64,000 nucleotides of DNA from the NCBI GenBank assembly GCA_041917255.1, contig JAYRYA010000004.1, forward strand, positions 1 through 64,000. Direction: 5' to 3'. How positions within the stretch are numbered: the stretch's first letter is position 1; every line of letters starts with the position of its first letter. Positions 27,965 to 38,200 of this stretch are shown here, one piece after another. The DNA is from Zoogloea sp041917255. GTDB taxonomy: Bacteria; Pseudomonadota; Gammaproteobacteria; Burkholderiales; Rhodocyclaceae. Both the position numbers and the translations under genes were made by a program. A model generated the notes under the pieces. That model ran no database searches. It had not been told where the DNA came from and saw only the letters and a program-made list of their open reading frames with translations.

Positions 27965-29301
27965 CAACGTTCGCGCAGGGATTTGTCGAGGGTCTTGACG
28001 ATGGGTTTTAGCATGTATTCCATCATCGTGCGCTTTCCGGTCTGGATGCTGGCGTCGGCGGCCATGCCCGGGGAGATGGTGAGGTGCTCGGAAGGATCGC
28101 CAAGGTAATTCTTCTGGGCTTCGAGGAGGACTTCGAAATAGGTTTCCTTCTTCTCGCCATCGACCACGGCGTCGGCACCCACGCGCACGACCTTTCCCGG
28201 CAGGGAGCCGAAGATCGACGAATCGTAGGCGGTGACGCGGATGCGGGCATCCTGGCCAGGCTTGAGGAAGGCGATGTCTGAGGGCTTGACCTTTGCGGTG
28301 ATGAGCAGACGGTCTTCGGCGGGCACCACTTCCATCATGGTCTCGCCGGCCTTCACCACGCCTCCGACGGTGTTGATGAGCAGTCGGTTCACCACGCCGT
28401 CCATCGGGGCGCGCATCTCACGGCGGGCGACCCGGTCGTTGCGGCCGGTGAGTTGTTCACCGATCTGGGCCGCGCGCAGTTCGGCTTCGGATTTCTCCTT
28501 GCTGATTTCGGCGAAGAAGCGGGCGCGGGTTTCCGACAGGCGGGCCTGGGCTTCGGCCACTGCGGCCTGGATGCGGCCGATGGCGATGCGGGTGGTTTCC
28601 AGTTCGCCCTTCTGGCTGGCGTAGCGCTGCTGGGCGTTCAGCAGGTCGGCCTTGGCGCCGGCGCCGTTGGCAGCCAGGCGTTCCTCGATGGCCAGGGTCT
28701 CCCGGGCCGGGCCAATGGACTCGCCGATGGCCTGGTGGCGGGCGCGGGCTTCGGCCAGCTCCTGCTGGCGTTGGGTGAGCTGGCGGGAGAGCGTTTCGAG
28801 GGTGTTCTCGCGCTCCTGGCGGCGGGTCTGCCACAGGTTGCGCTGTTCGCGGACGAGATCAGGTGCGCTCTTCTCGAGTTCCGGGGGGAAGTTCGGTGTG
28901 GTGTTGCGGGCTTCGGCGTCGAGCCGGGCGATGGCCGCCTGGGCGCCCCACAGGCTTTGCTGGGCTTCGCCCTGCTCGGCGTTGAACTGGAGGTTCTGGA
29001 CAATGGCGAGCACGTCTCCCTTCTTGACCACCGCGCCCTCGCGCACATTGAGCGCCTGGAGGATGCCGCCCTCCATGCTCTGGATCTGCTGCAGGCGGCT
29101 GGACGGCACCACCGCACCGACGGCGTTCACCGAGATGTCGAGGGGGGCGAAGCTCATCCACGCAAAGAGGGCCAGGAAGAAGGCGGCCGTGGTGCCGAGC
29201 AGGATCATCACGGCCTTGCGGGGGCCGCGGTCGAAATCCGGATGGCTGCTGATGGGCTCCGCCTCGAGGCGGGGCTGGGCGGACTGGAAAGCGAGTTTCA
29301 T
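27964..29301 (-). CDS. HlyD-family type I secretion membrane-fusion protein
   Basis: 445 residues. A short cytoplasmic N-terminus is followed by one membrane helix (VMILLGTTAAFFLALFAWMS), then a lipoyl half (VPSSRLQQIQSMEGGILQAL, NVREGAVVKKGDVLAI), long coiled coils (about 100-290) and the return half (MRAPMDGVVNRLLINTVGGV, LITAKVKPSDIAFLKPGQDA). It is the periplasmic adaptor of a type I exporter, closest in style to LapC. Its start overlaps the stop of the ABC gene by four bases (ATGA) and its stop overlaps the TolC gene, so the three proteins are made from one transcript. Confidence 0.94.
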   Translation of the reverse strand: MKLAFQSAQPRLEAEPISSHPDFDRGPRKAVMILLGTTAAFFLALFAWMSFAPLDISVNAVGAVVPSSRLQQIQSMEGGILQALNVREGAVVKKGDVLAIVQNLQFNAEQGEAQQSLWGAQAAIARLDAEARNTTPNFPPELEKSAPDLVREQRNLWQTRRQERENTLETLSRQLTQRQQELAEARARHQAIGESIGPARETLAIEERLAANGAGAKADLLNAQQRYASQKGELETTRIAIGRIQAAVAEAQARLSETRARFFAEISKEKSEAELRAAQIGEQLTGRNDRVARREMRAPMDGVVNRLLINTVGGVVKAGETMMEVVPAEDRLLITAKVKPSDIAFLKPGQDARIRVTAYDSSIFGSLPGKVVRVGADAVVDGEKKETYFEVLLEAQKNYLGDPSEHLTISPGMAADASIQTGKRTMMEYMLKPIVKTLDKSLRER

Positions 29302-31445
29302 GCGGCGGCCTCCCGCGGGGCAACCGGCGCCGGCCCGCCCTGCAGTTTGCGTAGAACTTCGTTACGGGGTCCGTCCAGGACAACGCGGCCCTGGTCGAGC
29401 ACCACAAGGCGATCCACCAACGGCAGCATGGCCGTGCGGTGGGTGACGAGCAGCATCGTGACTCCCTTGATGTTGCGCAGGTTTTCGATCAGGCGGGCCT
29501 CGGTGGCCGGGTCCATCATGCTGGAGGGTTCGTCGAGCAGCAGCATGCGCGGTTGCTGGACGAGGGCGCGGGCAATGGACACCGCCTGACGCTGGCCGCC
29601 GGAGAGGCGCTCGCCCCGCTCGCCCACCTGGGTGCCGAGGCCGTTGGCCAACTGCGCGAGGGTTTCGTCCAGGCAAGACAGGCGCAGGGCTTCGAGCAGG
29701 TCGGTGTCGCTGACCTGGGCGCCGCCGAGGAGGATGTTCTCGCGGATGTCTCCGTGGAACAGCACCACGTCCTGGGGTACGTAGCCCACCTGGCGGCGCA
29801 GGCTTTGGGGTTCGAGCTGGTTCACCGCCATCCCGTCCACCATCACCGCGCCCTGATCGGGGCCGTAGAGGTTGAGCAGCAGCTTGAACAGCGTGCTCTT
29901 GCCAGAGCCGATGCGGCCAATGAAACCGACCTTCTCGCCCGGGCGGATGGTGAGGTTGAGGCCTTTCAGGAGCGGCGCCGAGTTGGGGTAGGCGAAGTGG
30001 GCGTCGCGGAAATCGATGCGGCCTGACAGGCGCGGCAGGTGCAGGCTGTCGGTGGTCTCATCGGTGGGCGCTTCCATGATCTTGTCGAGGGCGTCGATGG
30101 CCTGGCGGGTCTGCTCGTATCGCACGATCAGTGCGGCGATCTGGGTGGCCGGGGTAATGGCGCGGGTGGCGAGCATCGAGCACGCGATGAGTTGGCCCAT
30201 GGTCAGGTCGCCGGAACCGATCATCAGTGCGCCGAACATCACGATCAGGACCGAATCCAGGTTGGTGACCAGCAGCGACATGTAGGTGCCGAACGACGTC
30301 CATTCCCGCATCTGAACCGAATTCTCGGAAATCTTGACGGTCAGCATCTCCCACTGGCGGCGGGCCCAGGCTTCTGCGCCAAGGGTCTTGATGGTGTCCA
30401 CGCCGTTCATCACCTCGAACAGGTGGGCCGTGCGCTGGGCCGACTCCTGCATGTTGGCGCCGAGGATGCGGGTGAGCGGCTTGCGGATCATGAACGACAC
30501 GAAGATCGTCACCGGGATCAGCACCAGCGGCACCAGCACCAGCCAGTGGCCGATGATCCCGATCAGCACAAGGAAGAACAGCATGAAGGGCACGTCGCCG
30601 AGCACCGTGAGGGTGGACGAGGTGACGAACTCCCGCACCGATTCGAAATCGCGCACGATGTTGGCGAGCACCCCGCCGGACGCGGGGCGCGCCGCAGCGC
30701 GCAGCCGCAGGGCCTGGGCAAACACATGGGACGACATGGCTACGTCCGCCTTGCGGGCGGCCGATTCCAGCAGGTAGCTGCGCAGCATCTTGATGATCAG
30801 GTCGAACAAGGCCACGGCCACCACCGCGCCAGTCAGCACCCACAGGCTGTCCAGCGCGTTGTTGGGCACCACGCGGTCGTACACCGACATCGTGTAGAAC
30901 GGGATTACCGCCGCGAAGACGTTGGTCAGCACCGTCGCCAGCAGCGCCCAGCCGTAGATCGGCTTGTTGGCCAGCAGGGTGTCCCAGAACCAGCGGCGCG
31001 GGCGCGGCAGGTGGTAGAGCAGGCTGCGGGTGTCGAAGAACACCATCGGCCGCACGAACCAGGCGGCACCCGGGTGCTCGGCCACCACCTGTTCGAGGCC
31101 CAGCTTGACGGTGCCCTGGATGCCCGCCTGCACGCACTCGAAGGTGTCGCCATCCCGGCGCAGCAACACCAGCGGATCGCCCCCCTCAGCGCTGAACACC
31201 ATCGCCGGCAGCTCCGACGGCTTGAACTCCGGCACGCCCTTCTTTGCGCGGCTCAGCGCCAGGCCGCCACGTCGGGCGCACTCCTGCATCTGGGCTTCGG
31301 TGATGCAGCCATCCACCACAGGCGTATCGGCCAGCAACTGCATCGGATCCGCACGCTTGCCAAAGAAGTGGGCCAAAAACTGAAGCTGGTCGATCACCCC
31401 GTCGACCGAAGCAGCGCCGGGTGTTGAAGAAGGGGATTCGCGCAT
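29298..31445 (-). CDS. Type I secretion ABC permease/ATPase, LapB-like, with inactive C39-like domain
   Basis: 715 residues from the ATG at 31445. Residues about 10-130 form a C39-peptidase-like domain without the catalytic Gln/Cys signature, as in LapB/HlyB-type transporters that do not cleave a leader. The membrane domain spans about 150-440 (six helices, e.g. VLTNVFAAVIPFYTMSVYDR), and the ATPase about 460-715 has Walker A GRIGSGKST, signature LSGGQRQAVSIARAL, Walker B MLLLDEPSS and H-loop LLVTHRTAM. It powers secretion of an unfolded substrate with a C-terminal signal. First gene of a three-gene operon opposite the giant SdrD-B protein at 32238, the obvious substrate. Confidence 0.94.
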   Translation of the reverse strand: MRESPSSTPGAASVDGVIDQLQFLAHFFGKRADPMQLLADTPVVDGCITEAQMQECARRGGLALSRAKKGVPEFKPSELPAMVFSAEGGDPLVLLRRDGDTFECVQAGIQGTVKLGLEQVVAEHPGAAWFVRPMVFFDTRSLLYHLPRPRRWFWDTLLANKPIYGWALLATVLTNVFAAVIPFYTMSVYDRVVPNNALDSLWVLTGAVVAVALFDLIIKMLRSYLLESAARKADVAMSSHVFAQALRLRAAARPASGGVLANIVRDFESVREFVTSSTLTVLGDVPFMLFFLVLIGIIGHWLVLVPLVLIPVTIFVSFMIRKPLTRILGANMQESAQRTAHLFEVMNGVDTIKTLGAEAWARRQWEMLTVKISENSVQMREWTSFGTYMSLLVTNLDSVLIVMFGALMIGSGDLTMGQLIACSMLATRAITPATQIAALIVRYEQTRQAIDALDKIMEAPTDETTDSLHLPRLSGRIDFRDAHFAYPNSAPLLKGLNLTIRPGEKVGFIGRIGSGKSTLFKLLLNLYGPDQGAVMVDGMAVNQLEPQSLRRQVGYVPQDVVLFHGDIRENILLGGAQVSDTDLLEALRLSCLDETLAQLANGLGTQVGERGERLSGGQRQAVSIARALVQQPRMLLLDEPSSMMDPATEARLIENLRNIKGVTMLLVTHRTAMLPLVDRLVVLDQGRVVLDGPRNEVLRKLQGGPAPVAPREAAA

Positions 31446-32140
31446 GGGCTGGGTTCTCAAAAGGGCTTCTGGGGCTGCCGTCCGGATCGGCGGAAGAAGG
31501 GCCGACCGGGGCTTGGGCAGCAGGCTTTCCCAAGGTTGCGCACAGCTATCGAGGCTTGGTGGCAACGGTCAGGTGGCGATGGTGCCATAAGCTGACATAC
31601 GACAAATGTTAAAAAGTCACGAGTATTCGTTTTGCAAAATCCAGATAGATTTGCTTGTGACAAATTTCATATATTTTTTGTAACTCAAATCGAGTTAATT
31701 AACCAATTTTGACGTTTAGTGTAGTTTTTGACGGCGGTGTTTCGGCGGATTTGGGAGTTGAAAATAAAAATTTCATATCGATAAGAATTGCTAGCGTTGA
31801 TCGTCCTGAATGCGTGGAATAGTTCATGTCGGGATTTTTCAGGGCGATTGCTGACCTCGCCTCGAGGTGAGCAATGTCCTTCATGGATTCTGGCGATTGA
31901 CCTTCAAGGCTAATTACTTTTTAAAAAACAATTGATTGTATGTATTCGTGGGGTGCGTTTCAGGGTTTCATCATGGTGGCTTTCGGTTTCCTGAGACGCT
32001 TTGTTTCAAGTGGGTCTGTCGGTTTTTTTTACAGCGCTTAGTGGTTTGTGATTTTTTGCAGATGTAAAAATGGCGGCCAAGTCCGATAAGTTATTGAGAT
32101 GAACGGTATTTGGTGTTTTTGACATTTGTCGGCCGTAAAG
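31446..32140. other. AT-rich divergent control region between T1SS operon and giant adhesin
   Basis: About 700 bp, strongly AT-rich against the surrounding GC-rich genes, with no credible gene. It must hold the promoter of the leftward type I operon and the activator-binding sites for the rightward sigma-54 promoter. Several T-runs (for example near 31673, 32023 and 32050) and the low GC suggest intrinsic bending, which is common between a sigma-54 promoter and its enhancer. I could not assign the T1SS promoter. Confidence 0.6.
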
Positions 32141-32157
32141 TGGCCCGTAAATTGCAG
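32141..32157 (+). promoter_or_regulatory. Sigma-54 (-24/-12) promoter of the giant adhesin gene
   Basis: TGGCCCG-TAAA-TTGCAG: GG at 32142-32143 and GC at 32154-32155, exactly ten bases between, matching the RpoN consensus TGGCACG-N4-TTGCA. Transcription should start near 32167, about 70 nt before the ATG at 32238. Confidence 0.85.
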
Positions 32158-32237
32158 TTTGATCCCCGATTTTCTCGACTCGTCGTGGGCCAGTTCTGGC
32201 TTCGGCGGCATCCAAAACAGAAAAGTGGAGATCGTTC

Positions 32238-35200
32238 ATGTCAAATACGAGTTACGTAACCAGCGTTTCAGTCTGCGAAGACACCACCCAGAATTTCGAG
32301 TTGTTCGATCTGCTGAAGCAGGCTGACCCTGGCTACAGCGCAGTTGATCCCGCCAGAATCAAGCTCTACGTCTATGACGGCGCCAAGTGGGTGCTGTCGT
32401 CCGCTGGCTTCTTCACTGCCGTCGATAAGGACACCCTGACGCTCGACGCGTCCGCCATCCCGAATTTCAACGGAACCAAGCTCGTCCGCGTGCTTGGCTA
32501 CGACAGCACCGGCAACACCTTCACCCTCGACGTGAATGTTGATGTGATGTCGGTCAATGACGCTCCCTCCGGTGCCGATGAAACGGTCACCGTTGCAAAC
32601 GGTGACGTCTATGTGCTCGGCCTCGCCGATTTCGGCTTTTCCGACCCGATCGACGGCAACGCCTTCCAGTCCGTGGTCGTGAATGCCGTGCCCGCCAGCG
32701 GCGCGCTTCTGCTGAACGGTGTCGCCGTGACCGCTGGCCAGGAGATCCTGGCCTCCGAGATCGCCGCCGGCCACCTCACCTACGTTGCCCCCGCCTCAGC
32801 CGGTGGTGACTTCGGCCTCACCTTCCAGGTTCGCGACGACGGCGGCATCGATCCCGATTGCGGCGGTGTGGACCTCGACGCAACCCCGAACACCATCACC
32901 TTCAACGTCCCGTCTCCTGGCGTTGCCACCCTGGGCGACAAGGTCTGGCTCGACACCAACGCCAACGGCGTGCAGGACGCGGGTGAAGCCGGCATTGCCG
33001 GCGTGACCGTGGTTCTGAAGGACGCCACCGGCACCCCGATCGGCACCACCACCACCGACGCGAACGGCAACTACAGCTTCACCGTGACCCCCGGCACCTA
33101 CTCGGTGGCGGTCCAGGCCCCGGCAGGCTACGTGGTGACCGGTCAGGACCAGGGCGGCAACGACACCACCGACTCCGACGTGAACAGCGCCGGCCAGTCC
33201 GGTAACGTCACCCTCGTCTCCGGTCAGAACAACCCGACGCTCGACGCCGGCCTGTACAAGCTGGCCGAGCTGGGCGACAAGGTCTGGCTCGACAGCAACA
33301 GCAACGGCGTGCAGGACGCGGGCGAAGCCGGCGTCTCCGGCGTCAAGGTGACCCTGCTCGACGCCGCCGGCAACGCGGTGACCAGCACCACCACCGACGC
33401 CTCGGGCAACTACCTGTTCTCGAACCTCAAGCCGGGCACCTACTCGGTCCAGTTCGACAAGACCACGCTGCCGGCCGGCTACGCCTTCACCACGAAGGAC
33501 GTGGGTGGCGACACCACCGACAGCGACGCCGACACCACCACCGGCAAGACCGTGCAGACCGTGCTCGACTCCGGCGAATCCGACCGCACCTGGGACGCCG
33601 GCATCATCGCCAGCCCCGGCGCCGTCACCGGCACCGTGCTCGAAGACACCAACAACGACAACATCGGCGACACCCCGCTGGCCGGCGTCACCGTGGTGCT
33701 CAAGGACCCGGTCACCGGCACGATCATCTCCACCACCACCACCGACGCCAGCGGCAACTACAGCTTCAACGGCGTGCCCCCGGGCAACTACGTGGTGCAA
33801 GAGACCAACAAGCCGGGCTACACCGACGTGTCCGACAAGGACGGCGGCGACCTGAACAGCATCGCCGTCACCGTCACCCCGGGCGCCACCAACAGCGGCA
33901 ACGACTTTGTTGACGAACGCATTCCGGGCGCCATCAGCGGCACGGTGCGCGAAGACGTGGACAACAACAACACCGGCGACACCCCGATTGCCGGCGTCAC
34001 CGTCACCCTGATCAACGCCACCACGGGCCTGGTGGTGGCCACCACCACCACCGACGTGAACGGCAACTACAGCTTCGCCAGCGTACCGGCGGGCAGCTAC
34101 ATCGTTCAGGAAACCAACAAGACCGGCTACACCGACGTCACCGACAAGGACGGCGGCGACCCGAACCGCATCAGCGTCACCCTCGCTGCAGGCGAATCGA
34201 GCACCGGCAACGACTTCGTCGACGAACGTCCGGCCACCCTGGGCGACAAGGTCTGGCTCGACACCAACGCCAACGGCGTGCAGGACGCGGGTGAAGCCGG
34301 CATTGCCGGCGTGACCGTGGTTCTGAAGGACGCCACCGGCACCCCGATCGGCACCACCANNNNNNNNNNNNNNNNNNNNNNNNNNNNNNNNNNNNNNNNN
34401 NNNNNNNNNNNNNNNNNNNNNNNNNNNNNNNNNNNNNNNNNNNNNNNNNNNNNNNNNNNCGTCAAGGTGACCCTGCTCGACGCCGCCGGCAACGCGGTGA
34501 CCAGCACCACCACCGACGCCTCGGGCAACTACCTGTTCTCGAACCTCAAGCCGGGCACCTACTCGGTCCAGTTCGACAAGACCACGTTGCCGACCGGCTA
34601 CGCCTTCACCACGAAGGACGTGGGCGGCGACACCACCGACAGCGACGCCGACACCACCACCGGCAAGACCGTGCAGACCGTGCTCGACTCCGGTGAATCC
34701 GACCGCACCTGGGACGCCGGCATCGTGGCGACCACCGGCAACATCAGCGGTACCGTGCGCGAGGATCTGGACAACAACAACTCGGGCGATACCCCTATCG
34801 CCGGTGTGACCGTTGCCCTGGTGAACCCGACCACTGGCGCCATCATCGCCACCACCACCACCGACGTGAATGGCAACTACACCTTCACGAACGTACCGGC
34901 TGGCACCTACAACGTGGTCGAGACCAACAAGACCGGCTACATCGACGTGTCCGACAAGGATGGTGGCAACCCGAACAGCATCTCCGTGACGCTTGCCCCG
35001 GGCCAGTCCAGCACCGGCAACGACTTCGTCGATGAGCGCACCGCTGCCATCGGTGACAAGGTGTGGCTCGACACCAACGCCAACGGCGTGCAGGACGCGG
35101 GCGAAGCCGGTGTTTCCGGCGTGACCGTGAAGCTGCTCGACAGCACCGGTACCGTGGTTTCCACCACCACCACCGACGCCAGCGGCAACTACCTGTTCAG

Positions 35201-38200
35201 CAGCCTCGCCCCGGGCGACTACGCGATCCAGGTGACGGCGCCCTCCGGCTACGTGGTGACCGGCAAGGATCAGGGTGGCAATGACGCCACCGACAGCGAC
35301 ATCGATCCGACCACCGGCAAAACCATCACCACCACCCTCAGCGCCGGTGAAACCGATCTGAGCTGGGATGCGGGCATCTACAAGACGGCTTCGCTGGGTG
35401 ACAAGGTCTGGCTCGACAGCAACAAGAACGGCGTACAGGACGCGGGCGAAGCCGGTGTCTCCGGCGTGACCGTGAAGCTGCTCGATGCCGCTGGCACCGT
35501 GGTGGCCACCGCCACCACCGACACCAACGGCAACTACCTGTTCAGCAACCTGACCCCGGGCAGCTACGCCGTCCAGGTCGTCGCGCCGACCGGCTACACC
35601 TTCACCACGAAGGATGCCGCCGCCGCTACCGATCTGACCGACAGCGACGTGGATCAGACCACCGGCAAGACCATCACCACCACCCTCGACTCCGGTGAAA
35701 ACGACCTGAGCTGGGATGCTGGCCTGGTTGCGCCGACCGCCTCTTACGGCGACAAGGTGTGGCTGGACAAGAACGCCAACGGTGTTCAGGACGCGGGCGA
35801 AGCCGGCATCTCCGGCGTCACCGTGAAGCTGCTCAACAGCGCCGGCTCCGTGGTTGCGACCACCACCACCGACGCCAACGGCAACTACCTCTTCACCAAC
35901 CTGACCCCGGGTGACTACTCGGCCCAGGTGGTGGCGCCGACCGGTTACTTCATCAGCGCCAAGGACCAGGGCGGCAACGACGCCACCGACAGCGACTTCG
36001 ATCCGACCACCGGCAAGACCATCACGACGACCCTCTCGGCCAACGAGAACGATCTGTCGTGGGATGCGGGCCTGTACCAGAAGGCTTCCATCGGTGACAA
36101 GGTCTGGGCTGACTGCAACAACAACGGTATCCAGGACGCCACCGAATCCGGCGTGCCGGGCATCACCGTCAAGCTGCTGGACGCCAGCGGCAACGTTGTG
36201 GCCACCACCCTGACCGACATCAACGGCAACTACCTGTTCAAGGATCTGATGCCCGGCACCTACTCCGTGCAGTTTGTGGCCCCCAATGGCTACAGCTTCA
36301 CGACCAAGGACGTCGGCAGCAATGACGCGGTGGATTCCGACGTCGGTGGCAGCACCGTCATCGGCACCACCAACCTGATCGTCAATGGCAGCTTCGAGAA
36401 CGGCACCACCGGCTGGTGCGCCAACGGCGACAGCATCGAGATCAACACTGCGGGCTCCTACGGCGTCTCCGCCGTGACCGGCGCCATGGTGGCCGAACTC
36501 GATGCCAACTGCACGGGCACCGTCACCGGTTTCTACCAGGACATCACCACCGTTGCCGGCCAGAGCTACCAGCTGTCCGTCGATGTGGCCCAGCGTGCCG
36601 GCTATGCTGCTTCCACCAACACCGTGGAAGTGTTCTGGGAAGGCGTGAAGATCGCCACCATCGATCCGACCTCCACCGCGCTCACCAAGTACACCTTCAC
36701 CGTGACTGCGGCCGACGCCAGCAGCCGCCTGGAGTTCCGTGAGCAATCGGGCGACGACGACAGCGTTGGCGGCATCATCGACAACGTCACCCTCTACACC
36801 ATTGGTTCCGGCGGTCAGGTGGGCACCACCATCCAGACCACCCTGGAATCCGGTGAGAACGACCTGACCTGGGACGCCGGCCTGACCGTGAAGGCGGTTA
36901 CCGCCACCTTCGACTTCAACGGCAACACCGCGACCGACGGCACCGACGGCAACATTCTGTGCTACAGCAACAACGGCATCTCGGTGAACGCCAGCGCCTT
37001 CAGCCGTGACAAGTCGACCGGTGCGTGGGCCAAGGCCTACCTCGGCGCCTACGGCGGTGGCCTGGGTGTGACCGACAGCAGTGAAGGCACCGGCTCCGGC
37101 AGCACCCACACGGTGGACAACAACGGCACCCGCGACAACTACGTGCTGTTCGAGTTCTCCCAGACCGTGGTGGTGGACAAGGCCTACCTGGGCTACGTGG
37201 TCGGCGACAGCGATGCCAAGGTGTGGATCGGCACCGTCAATGGCGCCTTCGACAGCCACATCACCCTCAGCGACGCCGTGCTCACCAGCATGGGCTTCAC
37301 CGAGGTGAGCGCCAGCACCCTGACCTCTGCCCGCTGGGCCGAGCTCAATGCCGGCGGCGTGGCAGGCAACGTGCTTATCGTGGCGGCCAACCCGGGCGAG
37401 ACCGACGACTACTTCAAGATCCAGCAGGTCGTGGTCAGCACGCCGAGCGCTTTCTGCGCCACCGATGTCTCCATCGGCGACAAGGTGTGGAACGACACCA
37501 ACATGAACGGCGTGCAGGATTCGGGCGAAGCCGGTATTGGCGGCGTCACCGTGAAGCTGCTCAACAGCGCCGGCTCGGTGATCGCCACGACCACCACCGA
37601 CGCGAACGGCAGCTACCTGTTCGAGAAGCTGGCGGCGGGCGACTACAAGATCCAGGTCGTCACCCCCACCGGCTACACCATCACCTCCAAGGATGCTGGC
37701 GGCAACGATGCCACCGACAGTGACATCGACTCGACCGGTACCACCGGTGTCTACACCCTGACCCAGGGCAGCAACAACCTGACCGTCGATGCCGGCTTCT
37801 ACAAGCCGAGCAGCGCCACGGCCAGCATCGGTGACCGGGTCTGGGAAGACAAGAACTTCAACGGCATCCAGGATTCCGGCGAAGCGGGCATCAAGGGCGT
37901 GACCGTCAAGCTGCTCAACAGCGCTGGCTCCGTGGTGGCCACCGCCACGACCGACGCCAGCGGCAACTACCTGTTCAGCAACCTCGCCGCCGGTCAGTAC
38001 AAGGTGCAGGTTGTGGCCCCCACCGGCTACTACGTCACCAAGCAGGATGCCGCTGGCTACAACGGTACCGACAGCGCAGTCAATGCTTCCGGCTACACCG
38101 GCACCATCACGCTGGGCACCGGCGAAGCGCTGACCAAGGTCGACGCCGGCCTGTATCGCAAGGCCAGCGTGGGCGACAAGGTTTGGCTGGACAGCGACAG

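Noticed and set aside
31446..31600. GG/GC pairs before the type I operon that might be a sigma-54 site on the minus strand
   Set aside because: No pair has a ten-base spacing with the correct context, so the operon's promoter remains unassigned.
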